In this document: piece by piece, positions 1-6,743 of the stretch | Position numbering within the stretch: position 1 is the first letter of the stretch | How the letters are laid out: every line of letters begins with the position of its first letter | NCBI GenBank assembly: GCA_039591615.1 | Contig: JBDHDH010000024.1 | Coordinates: 1 to 64,000 of the forward strand | From: JBDHDH01 sp039591615 | Lineage (GTDB): Bacteria; Gemmatimonadota; Gemmatimonadetes; Gemmatimonadales; GWC2-71-9 | Direction: 5' to 3' | Length of the DNA stretch: 64,000 nucleotides | Made by a program: the position numbers and the translations under genes | The notes under the pieces: model-generated | Database searches by the model: none | The model's input: the letters and a program-made list of their open reading frames with translations, nothing else | Told to the model about the DNA's origin: nothing

Positions 1-49
1 GGGTCCGGCCGCGCTCGCGGTCGACACGAGCTGCGGCTAGCTTGAGTAT

Positions 50-340
50 GTGGTTCCACTCATCCTTGCGGCATACATCGAGTCCCGCGCTCCTGGGATC
101 ACGCCGCTGCGCGCACCGGTGCCGATCGTTCAGGTCCACCATCAGTCGGCGCAGAGCGTTGCAGAGCGTTTGGCGCGGACGCTCGACCTGCAACCGGCCT
201 TCGCGGCGCAGCTGCGGGAGCCCATCGACGGGACCGGTACCGTAACGCGCTCGGTGGTCCCCTACACCGAGGCGCCCGTCGACACCGAGCCGCTGGGCTG
301 GGCACGATTCGCCTGCGCCCTCTTCTCGCAGATGACATAA
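50..340 (+). CDS. Hypothetical protein or 3' fragment of a gene
   Basis: Open frame of 96 codons from a GTG, with strong G/C preference at third codon positions, which suggests real coding. An in-frame TAG lies four codons upstream (38-40), so the reading does not run in from the window edge in this frame. No Shine-Dalgarno sequence is visible before the GTG. I do not recognise the family. The residues (many Pro and Arg, ending ACALFSQMT) show no membrane segment. It could be a short gene, or the 3' end of a longer upstream gene cut by a nonsense or frameshift mutation. A strong hairpin follows 46 bases after the stop. Confidence 0.4.
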   Translation: MVPLILAAYIESRAPGITPLRAPVPIVQVHHQSAQSVAERLARTLDLQPAFAAQLREPIDGTGTVTRSVVPYTEAPVDTEPLGWARFACALFSQMT

Positions 341-386
341 CCGCCGGTATCGGGCTGCGCGGTACCGGCTATCTCGGTGAAATGAT

Positions 387-417
387 GAAGCGGGCGCTGC
401 GATGCAGCGCCCGCTTC
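387..417. terminator. Bidirectional hairpin terminator
   Basis: Perfect 14-bp inverted repeat: GAAGCGGGCGCTGC at 387-400 pairs with 404-417 across a 3-base GAT loop. It lies between the plus-strand reading frame ending at 340 and the minus-strand small ORF ending at 445, so it could terminate both. No long T-tract follows. Confidence 0.75.
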
Positions 418-444
418 GTGCCGTGTCCAGTCGGGTGCGACGAC

Positions 445-549
445 TCAGTCGTCGAACTCGATCTCGGTGAACCCGTTCTCCATCTCGAACTCGAACTCGA
501 CCAACTGGCCGTTGAAGGCCGACAGGTCCGCGACGGTCCCGTCCGTCAC
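445..549 (-). CDS. Candidate small acidic protein, 33 aa
   Basis: A minus-strand ORF starts GTG at 549 and is preceded by AGGAAG with a 6-base spacer (AGGAAGTGAAACGTG). It encodes a short acidic, Phe-rich peptide: VTDGTVADLSAF at the start and GFTEIEFDD at the end. The stop lies 28 bases before the perfect hairpin at 387-417. It sits 69 bases downstream of the DUF4153 gene on the same strand and could be the last cistron of that transcript. I recognise no family. The plus-strand ORF over the same bases has no comparable ribosome site, so the minus reading is preferred. Codon evidence is limited by length. Confidence 0.45.
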   Translation of the reverse strand: MTDGTVADLSAFNGQLVEFEFEMENGFTEIEFDD

Positions 550-618
550 GTTTCACTTCCTGTGCGGCTTCGACACAGGCACGGCATGCGGTCATCGAGA
601 GCCAGAAGACGCCGAGGA

Positions 619-2415
619 CTATGGGACCCCTAGATAGAGCTCGCCGGTCAGCCGGTCGAGACGCGGCCTTTGATCTTCCAGTGTCCCCGAGACCTCTCTT
701 ACCACGACGAGCACGTTCACGGCTTCACCCGTGACCCTGATCTCCATCAACTCCAAAGGGACCCCTCGCCGCTCGGCCGGGTTGCGGCGGGCGAAGTCGC
801 GGACTGCAGCGAGGAAGTCGTCCAGGGAATGCGCTAGCAGCTCCCGTTGGTCTCGGAGGATGCGGAGGGTGTTGGCATCATCGTCGAACGCGAAGACATA
901 CGTGCGTCCGTCGATGGGAAACGCCCGGCGCCCAGTCCAGTCACCGCGAAGTGAATAGTCATAGCCGGTGACGCGGGTGGGGCTGTCCTCGTGCTCGGCT
1001 CGGTACGTGAACCTCTCCGTGTTCCCGGTCGTCCACCGTTCAACGTATTCCAGCTCGAGGAAGCTCATAATGGCCGCAGCCCGCCGCTCCGCATGGAGTC
1101 GGCGCGATCCACGCGTGTTGCCGGTGTCGAGGTCGGGTACCGCACCGTCGAACCACGCGGCGATGGTCGTCGTATCGTGATTCTCCAGCAGGTACCGCAG
1201 CACCGCACTGAGCTCCCTTCGATCCTCGAAGGACACCGGATCGGATGCCGGCCGCATCCGGCCCTCGACGACGAGCTCGTTGGCCGCCAGGAGCGTTCGA
1301 AGTCGCCCGGTCTGGCTTCGGATCGACACCGCATAGGCGCTCAAGGGACCGGCTGCCGTGAGAAAGGCCAGCACGCCGAGAGAGATCGGGACGATCTTGA
1401 TGTGGGCTCGGGGGCGCAGGGTGTAGTAAACGGCGATCCCTGCGAGCCACAGGGCGAGCACAACCACGAAATACCGCTTTTCGGTCACCCCGTACTGAGC
1501 GATCCGCTTCGAGATCGCCAGCAGGAGCATCACGATAGACGGAAAGAGCGCGACAAAGAACCCGCGGCTGAACGTCACGATCCACCGGTTTTCGGCCTGT
1601 TCCCGAATCGGATAGACCAACAAGAACGCGAGGATACCGACCACCGCCACGCTGGAGACCAAATAGCCAATCCACCCGCTGGGCCAGGTGGTCGTGATCA
1701 GGATCCGCCCGAGATACAGCGTGAGGATGACCAGGTAGATCGCGACGATGGGCGTCAGGATGTACTGCGCGAAGATTTTGAGGCCGATGGGATAGTCCGT
1801 CCGCTCATCGAGCGGCCGCAGCTCGCGGGGGACGCCGCCCAAGAAGAACCAGGTGTTGAAAACGAGGGCGACGAGTAACCACAGGCGCACGTAGGTCTCT
1901 TCGCTGATAGAGATGCCCAGCAAGTTGTCGATGGCCAGCAGCGCGATCAGCAGTCCGAAGAACAGTACCGCCGAGAAGATCCCGGCCGTAAGAAACCGCA
2001 AGAAGAGAATCCGGTTGTACTGCCAGAATCCGCTTCGTTCGCCTACGCCGAGGAAGGGGAGAAACGCTGCCATCAGATGGAAGCCGACGCTGAACTGGAT
2101 GTAGCGAATGCCTGGCACCGGCCCCTCCCACCCGGGCCAGGCCAGATAGAACAGCAACAGGGCCACGACACCCAGACCCTGCCACAGGAGCGACGACAGT
2201 CCCCGCCGCTCCGCGAACAGGGTGAGGGCGAATAGAAACGGAAGGCCCAGGGCGGCAACCAGGGCGACGCGCGACACCGGATCGGACGCGGCAGAATCCC
2301 CGACGGCGATGATGCCTGCGACGGCCGACACCACAGCTGCCGCGAGGACCATGGGAAAGCGCCGGAGGGTACGCAGGGTGTCGGTTCTGAGTTGCTCCAG
2401 AGCGCCGGGGGGCAT
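619..2415 (-). CDS. DUF4153-type integral membrane protein
   Basis: A 598-residue protein with about eleven predicted membrane helices between residues 24 and 390. Helices resembling FPMVLAAAVVSAVAGIIAV and YILTPIVAIYLVILTLYLG are clear. A soluble C-terminal domain of roughly 200 residues follows (from about RTLLAANELVVEGR). The size, helix pattern and motif FAQYILTPIVAIY fit the DUF4153 family, whose function is unknown. The ATG at 2415 is preceded by AGGGAG at a normal distance. The C-terminal domain is on the same face as a long loop and may be periplasmic, which is inference. The gene stands alone except for the possible 33-aa ORF downstream. Confidence 0.85.
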   Translation of the reverse strand: MPPGALEQLRTDTLRTLRRFPMVLAAAVVSAVAGIIAVGDSAASDPVSRVALVAALGLPFLFALTLFAERRGLSSLLWQGLGVVALLLFYLAWPGWEGPVPGIRYIQFSVGFHLMAAFLPFLGVGERSGFWQYNRILFLRFLTAGIFSAVLFFGLLIALLAIDNLLGISISEETYVRLWLLVALVFNTWFFLGGVPRELRPLDERTDYPIGLKIFAQYILTPIVAIYLVILTLYLGRILITTTWPSGWIGYLVSSVAVVGILAFLLVYPIREQAENRWIVTFSRGFFVALFPSIVMLLLAISKRIAQYGVTEKRYFVVVLALWLAGIAVYYTLRPRAHIKIVPISLGVLAFLTAAGPLSAYAVSIRSQTGRLRTLLAANELVVEGRMRPASDPVSFEDRRELSAVLRYLLENHDTTTIAAWFDGAVPDLDTGNTRGSRRLHAERRAAAIMSFLELEYVERWTTGNTERFTYRAEHEDSPTRVTGYDYSLRGDWTGRRAFPIDGRTYVFAFDDDANTLRILRDQRELLAHSLDDFLAAVRDFARRNPAERRGVPLELMEIRVTGEAVNVLVVVREVSGTLEDQRPRLDRLTGELYLGVP

Positions 2416-2703
2416 TCCGAGATCTCCCTTCTCGACCCGACTGGGCCGATGTGAAACGGCAGGTAACGCCGCTTTAGACGTCTAGACTGTGCAAAATGTC
2501 ACACTTCTCGGCCACAGCGCCACTGCCCACCCGCTGTTCCAATTCGCTTCAGGCGCGGGTTCCCGGGCCGAGCCCGGCAACTTGTGACCCATACCACTGC
2601 GTCCCGAGTGATCCCACCCTAGCCTCTAGCGTACCGGCGCTGCGGGTCGGCTCCGTGAGCGCCAGCGTCACCAATGCACCAAAGCACCTGTGGGAGGAAC
2701 TCC

Positions 2704-3336
2704 ATGCGCATCCGGAAGTCGTATCTCGCCGTGCTGGCCCTGTTCGGTGTCGCCGCCTGCGGGGGGGATGACCCCTTGGGGGTGAACTCGGGTGACCAGC
2801 TTACGCCTACCGAGATCCAGTCGCTGTTCGATGCCATGTCGGCGGCGTTCGCCTCCGGCGGCGTGAGCCCGAGTGCTCCGGCTACGTCGTCGGGCATCAG
2901 TCTAGCCCCCATCCCCGTCGATCAGAACTTCACATTCTCCGCCGCATGCCCGCTGGGCGGAACCATCGGTGTCTCCGGATCTGCGAACGGGGAGATCGAC
3001 GATCAGACACTCGCCGGTGACCTGTCGATGAGCTTCACCTATCAAATCAACGGGTGCGTGGTGAGCTCGAGCGACATCACCTTTACCGTCAACCACAATC
3101 CGGCAATCACGTTTGGTGCGGATTTCGTCTTCACGCAGGATCAGATGAGCATTGACGGAAGCCAGCGTGGTGGGTTCGAATTCGTCTCGAGCGACGGACG
3201 GAGCGGAAGCTGCGCAATCGATCTTACGTTCAGCGCGAGCTACAACAGCGGTACGCAGACGTCCACCGCGTCCGCTAGCGGCACCGTGTGCGGCCAGTCC
3301 GCCGATCAGCTCACGCCTTTCGATATCGCCGGTTAG
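2704..3336 (+). CDS. Secreted lipoprotein, hypothetical
   Basis: A 210-residue lipoprotein. The chosen ATG at 2704 follows GGGAGGA with a 5-base spacer; an upstream in-frame start at 2674 would put an unlikely Cys-containing extension before the signal peptide. MRIRKSYLAVLALFGVAAC is a type II signal peptide, with Cys19 as the lipidated residue, followed by Gly-Gly-Asp-Asp. The mature part is rich in Ser, Thr, Gly and Asp and alternates in a beta-sheet pattern. Four more cysteines (AACPLGG, INGCVV, GSCAID, TVCGQ) could form two disulfides. No family is recognised. A strong hairpin terminator follows. Confidence 0.85.
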   Translation: MRIRKSYLAVLALFGVAACGGDDPLGVNSGDQLTPTEIQSLFDAMSAAFASGGVSPSAPATSSGISLAPIPVDQNFTFSAACPLGGTIGVSGSANGEIDDQTLAGDLSMSFTYQINGCVVSSSDITFTVNHNPAITFGADFVFTQDQMSIDGSQRGGFEFVSSDGRSGSCAIDLTFSASYNSGTQTSTASASGTVCGQSADQLTPFDIAG

Positions 3337-3378
3337 AACTGAGCCGGTCGAGGCCAGCTCGCCCCTCCCGGCGAGGAA

Positions 3379-3417
3379 CGAACGGCGGTCGGACCCCTCC
3401 AGTCCGGCCGCCGTTCG
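3379..3417 (+). terminator. Hairpin terminator after lipoprotein gene
   Basis: A 16-bp stem with one G-T wobble: CGAACGGCGGTCGGAC at 3379-3394 pairs with 3402-3417 across a 7-base loop, followed by CTTTG. It lies 42 bases after the lipoprotein stop. Confidence 0.8.
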
Positions 3418-3542
3418 CTTTGAGGGCTATGCGCGCTCCTGGCTACGTTGAGCCCCCGCTCAACCAGCCACCTGGCGCCGAGGAGCTTCCGGATCCCGAT
3501 CGCTCGGCGTCACCGAAGAGGCTCACTGCAGTCGCCCGCAGT

Positions 3543-3974
3543 CTAGGCCGTGAACGAAGCCAGAGACACCATACCCGCGAGGATCATTCCATACCCCACT
3601 CCGGCCTCAGCGAGGGTCACCACGACCCAAATCAGTGCGGCCTCACTCCACTGCGAGGAGAACACGACCTTGTAGATGGCAAGGGGAATCAGCGCATAAG
3701 CGACCCCGAGCGCCACGAGCGGTGGTGCCTCCAGGAATAGACCGAACAACATGAAACCAGCCAACGTGGTGGGCCCGATGAGGAACTGGGCCACAAATGC
3801 CTTCGCGTACGACGGCCTGTGAATGTTGTTGATCTTCTTCGCAGTGAAGCCCGTTACGAACACCGCGATGCAAAAGAGCACGGTGACTGCGAGCCCCACT
3901 GCCTGCACGATGGAGCTGGCTCGGGGGCCGTTTTGGGCGGCCTGCACGACGAAGTCGAGGAGGAAGCCACTCAT
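3543..3974 (-). CDS. Four-helix membrane protein, paralogue of upstream gene
   Basis: A 143-residue protein with four predicted membrane helices. The AAGGAG at a spacing of 8 supports the ATG at 3974. Its start overlaps the stop of the upstream gene as ATGA, so the two are translationally coupled. The two proteins are paralogues: FVTGFTAKKINNIHRPSYAKAF here matches YSTGYAAKKLNVLDAGYTEALW in its partner, and the region around AIYKVVFSSQWSEAALIWVVV matches VIYWRVFLSTIRQAAAIWLIVV. Function is unknown. The coupled paralogue pair suggests a heterodimeric membrane complex, which is inference. Confidence 0.8.
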   Translation of the reverse strand: MSGFLLDFVVQAAQNGPRASSIVQAVGLAVTVLFCIAVFVTGFTAKKINNIHRPSYAKAFVAQFLIGPTTLAGFMLFGLFLEAPPLVALGVAYALIPLAIYKVVFSSQWSEAALIWVVVTLAEAGVGYGMILAGMVSLASFTA

Positions 3975-4516
3975 AACATCGCTCCTTGGGTGCGGCTATC
4001 GAAAGCCGTCGTGGTGGGGTGGCGAGCGGGAATCCCGATGAATGACGCGGCGGACCAGCAACAGGCACCAGCCGCGAAGAGAGAGTTCAAGTCGTACCTC
4101 TCATCCAACCACCCTCCGAATAGGATGGCCCCCAGCACCAGGCACACGCCTGCCGCGACCTCGACCACAACAACAATGAGCCAAATCGCGGCGGCCTGTC
4201 GGATTGTCGAGAGGAAGACCCGCCAATAAATGACGACTGGAAACACCGCACCGACCAACAGGAGTGTCGCTGCTGGATGGGGGAAGAGGTAGCTGCTAAA
4301 CAGCGCCAGCGCTACGACTGCGCTCACGTTCTTGAACACCGTTGCCCAGAGCGCTTCGGTGTAACCGGCGTCGAGGACGTTGAGCTTCTTGGCGGCGTAC
4401 CCCGTGGAGTAGACACTGATGGGAAAGAGCAAGACGAGGGCGATCCCCAGCAGCAGGGCTTGGCTCACCGAAGGCTTGGTGGCCTGATTCAGCGCGTGCA
4501 GGAATGTCGACGGCAT
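3971..4516 (-). CDS. Four-helix membrane protein, first of a paralogous pair
   Basis: A 181-residue protein with four predicted membrane helices. A possible upstream start at 4561 adds a charged, poorly coding extension. The ATG at 4516 (MPSTFLHALNQ) gives a compact N-terminus with AGAGG about 9 bases upstream. It carries the same STGYAAKKLNV segment after helix 1 as the downstream partner. The C-terminal 30 residues after the last helix (around FIGIPARHPTTTAFDSRTQGAML) are absent from the partner and encode the SD and start of the next gene. Family and role are unknown. Confidence 0.75.
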   Translation of the reverse strand: MPSTFLHALNQATKPSVSQALLLGIALVLLFPISVYSTGYAAKKLNVLDAGYTEALWATVFKNVSAVVALALFSSYLFPHPAATLLLVGAVFPVVIYWRVFLSTIRQAAAIWLIVVVVEVAAGVCLVLGAILFGGWLDERYDLNSLFAAGACCWSAASFIGIPARHPTTTAFDSRTQGAML

Positions 4517-4731
4517 CTTCTCTGCCTCTTGGACCGGTCGCCTGTCGCCCGAGTCCGCCAACCATCCGTGGGCCTGGCCATTCTATGTGTGGTGCTTGAT
4601 GAAAAGCGTGACGACCGTCACCGGTTTTCCAGGCAGGCGCGGATTGTGATGGACGTCACGGACGCTGGGCCGGTGGTACATGAGGGTGCGGCGCCGTCTG
4701 CCTGGTCAGCCTTCCGCAACCGCCTGCTACT
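4517..4731. other. Intergenic, no gene seen
   Basis: This stretch between the membrane-protein pair and the CBS-like remnant shows only weak overlapping frames on both strands and no convincing ribosome site. It presumably carries the promoter of the minus-strand pair starting at 4516, but I see no clear -10/-35 match. Confidence 0.4.
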
Positions 4732-4929
4732 TCAGTCGGTCTGCGATGACGCCCGGCGAGCTATCCGTCGCTGAGGGGTGGAGATTGGCTCGCGCTTGTT
4801 GGCGGGAGGCAGGATCCGCCGTCGGCGGATCATCTGCAGGATACCGCGGAGCACATCTCGGTGACTCACAGGGCCCACCAGTTCTGCGTACGGCGCGCGG
4901 GGGACCTCTCGTCGCCGTGCAGGGATCAA
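4732..4929 (-). pseudogene. Possible CBS-domain remnant
   Basis: This 65-codon minus-strand frame opens only with a TTG and has no ribosome site. It contains AELVGPVSHRDVLRGILQ, which resembles the second half of a CBS domain (typical form LVGIVSxRDLLRAL). No upstream half of a CBS domain is present, because the ApbE gene ends 12 bases upstream. The frame is best read as a decayed fragment. The match covers under 20 residues, so chance is not excluded. Confidence 0.3.
4813..4831. terminator. Palindrome, possible terminator of ApbE transcript
   Basis: A perfect 9-bp palindrome with a 1-base centre, GATCCGCCG-T-CGGCGGATC, about 110 bases after the ApbE stop on the minus strand. It could be a terminator hairpin or an operator-like palindrome. 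It has no T-tract. Confidence 0.35.
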
Positions 4930-4940
4930 GACAGGGCTAC

Positions 4941-6047
4941 CTACACGGGCTCTCGCACCGATGATTCGGGTTCACCACCCTGGCGAAAGGCAGGCGTCGC
5001 GTGGGCCGAGTACCCGCTATCGGTCCGCACGACGAATAGTGCCGCGACGCCTTCTCGCTCGGCAAGATCGTAGCCTTCGTCGGGGCCGAGCACGCTGAGC
5101 GCCGTGGCCCACGCATCAGCCATCGCGGCGCTCGCGTGGACGACAGTCACGGAAGCGCCAGCGTACGGAATCGGCCGCGCAGTTCGGGGATCGATGATGT
5201 GCGCATACCGCACACCATGGTGCTCATAGAAGTTCCGGTAGTCGCCCGATGTGGCTACGGCCTCGTCGATCAAGTCCACCCCCCGATACACAGCCCTCAT
5301 TGCCGTATCGGGTCTCTCGATCCCCACGCGCCACGGCGTGCCGTCCCGCTTCATTCCGGTGGCCTTGATCTCCCCACCCACTTCCACCAAGAAACTTCCG
5401 ATACCCAGATCTGCGAGGGCGGAGGACACGCGGTCGACGCCGTACCCTTTTGCGACGGCTGACAAGTCGGCCACCGTCTGGGGGTGGGTCTTGACGAGCG
5501 TTCCAGCTTCGCGATCGATCTGCACCTTCTCATACCCCACGCCACTTCTCAGCGTCGAGAGGTGGGTCTCGCTCGGTGCAGCGGCGACGCGGCCAGGTGG
5601 TCCAAAGCCCCAGGCGTCGACGAGGGGCGCCACCGTCACGTCAAAGGCACCACCCGAGCGCTCGCTCACCTCCCGGGCGGTGGCAAACACTTCGAGCATG
5701 AGAGAGCTCACGATGAACGGGTCAGTGCTCTCGTGTCGGTTGAATCGGGAGAGCTCCGACGTCGTGTCGTACGTGGACATGAGTCCATCGACCTCGCTGA
5801 GGCGCTGCTCAATCGTATCCGCGATAGCCTTACGCTGCTTCGCCGTGAGGCGTGCATCGACCTTGACCGCGTAGGTCGTACCCATCGTGACGCCCGCGTA
5901 CTCGTGGACCGGCGCCCCCGGCTCGGTGAGCACCACCCGCCACACGGTGAGACCCATGAGGATCACGATTCCCACCGGAAGCAGCACCTTCGCCCACGTC
6001 GTGACACGCCACATCGGTGATCGAGGTCCGCTAGATGCTGAAGTCAT
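4941..6047 (-). CDS. apbE: FAD:protein FMN transferase (ApbE)
   Basis: A 368-residue membrane-anchored ApbE, the enzyme that transfers FMN from FAD to a Thr of target proteins such as NQR/RNF subunits, with Mg2+ as cofactor. Residues 17-38 form one N-terminal membrane helix. Family motifs appear in order: GVTMGTTYAVKV, SELSRFNRH, GGAFDVTVAPLVDAWGFG, TVADLSAVAKGYGVD, FLVEVGGEIKATG, AVATSGDYRNFYE, YAHIIDPRTARP and SAAMADAWATALSV; the Asp and Thr/Ser groups in the last motifs bind the metal. Length is normal. The ATG at 6047 has GAGGAGG 11 bases upstream, a long spacing, and that SD also fits a 7-codon out-of-frame ORF that overlaps the start. No flavoprotein target gene is adjacent. Confidence 0.95.
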   Translation of the reverse strand: MTSASSGPRSPMWRVTTWAKVLLPVGIVILMGLTVWRVVLTEPGAPVHEYAGVTMGTTYAVKVDARLTAKQRKAIADTIEQRLSEVDGLMSTYDTTSELSRFNRHESTDPFIVSSLMLEVFATAREVSERSGGAFDVTVAPLVDAWGFGPPGRVAAAPSETHLSTLRSGVGYEKVQIDREAGTLVKTHPQTVADLSAVAKGYGVDRVSSALADLGIGSFLVEVGGEIKATGMKRDGTPWRVGIERPDTAMRAVYRGVDLIDEAVATSGDYRNFYEHHGVRYAHIIDPRTARPIPYAGASVTVVHASAAMADAWATALSVLGPDEGYDLAEREGVAALFVVRTDSGYSAHATPAFRQGGEPESSVREPV

Positions 6048-6147
6048 CGAACATGACCTCCTCGCGATCGACGCCTAGCCCGCCTGAATCTAACCTCCGT
6101 CGACGCGGGTCAGGTTGGCTGGGTCTTGGGCGAGGACCCGCCGCGAC

Positions 6148-6180
6148 TTGAGCTCTCCTCCTTCGCATATCATTTATAGG
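6148..6180 (+). promoter_or_regulatory. Candidate promoter, AT-rich island
   Basis: A local AT-rich stretch (TTGAGC at 6148-6153 and CATATCATTTATAGG at 6166-6180) in otherwise GC-rich sequence, 40 bases upstream of the small membrane protein start at 6220. Spacing to the best -10-like hexamer is not ideal, so this is tentative. Confidence 0.3.
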
Positions 6181-6219
6181 GTCGCTGGATGCAGATCCGA
6201 GTTCTCGGGAGGAGGTCTC

Positions 6220-6516
6220 ATGGACATGGACGGCATTGGCACCTTCGCGATGTTCATCGCCGCGGGCGGCGTGAGCGTCGGATGCATCATCCTGGCCGGG
6301 TTTCGTATGAAGCTCAAAGCACAGCTCGAGCGTGAACGGATTCGCTCGGGCTCGACCGGTGCCGAGGAGGAAATCCGGAGGGAATTGCATGACGCCCTCG
6401 CACAGCAGCAGTCGCAGCTGGACGAACTCTACGAGCGGCTCGACTTCACGGAGCGGATGCTGACGAGTGGTGGGCCGTCCGAAGGAGCCTCCTCGTCCGA
6501 GAGTGCGCCTCGCTGA
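6220..6516 (+). CDS. Small membrane-anchored coiled-coil protein
   Basis: A 98-residue protein. The ATG at 6220 follows GGGAGGAGG at a good distance; the longer frame upstream overlaps the divergent promoter region and is rejected. Residues 6-28 (IGTFAMFIAAGGVSVGCIILAGF) form one membrane helix. A highly charged helical segment follows (KAQLERERIRSG, then a heptad-like stretch around LHDALAQQQSQLDELYERLDF), which is likely a cytoplasmic coiled coil. The layout resembles PspB-like or other small regulatory membrane proteins, but no family is assigned. Confidence 0.75.
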   Translation: MDMDGIGTFAMFIAAGGVSVGCIILAGFRMKLKAQLERERIRSGSTGAEEEIRRELHDALAQQQSQLDELYERLDFTERMLTSGGPSEGASSSESAPR

Positions 6517-6743
6517 TAAGCCAATCACTTACCACCGGCACCCCACATTGCCCGTAATGCCTTGATGGACAACGGGTTTTCGGTGACGCCCATCCGCGTG
6601 ACCCAGCACGTCGTTGTGCCGCGCCCGCACCGTTTCCGAACTTCTCCGAACACTTTCTTTCACGTTTCTGTAACCGGCCGCGACGATCCGGCGTAGGTTG
6701 TCGGGAACGGTGCCTCTGACTCCCGCGACCCCGGGGGACCCCA

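Noticed and set aside
382..633. Plus-strand frame of 83 codons antisense to the candidate 33-aa ORF
   Set aside because: It has no ribosome site, is rich in Arg and His, and overlaps the terminator hairpin. The minus-strand reading explains the region better.
991..1878. Plus-strand frame of 295 codons antisense to the DUF4153 gene
   Set aside because: The product is Arg/Asp/Gly/Pro-rich with no domain. It is the antisense shadow of a transmembrane gene.
6031..6528. Minus-strand frame of 165 codons over the small membrane-protein gene
   Set aside because: It lies antisense to the well-supported gene at 6220-6516, has no ribosome site and no recognisable domain. It is a GC-rich shadow frame.
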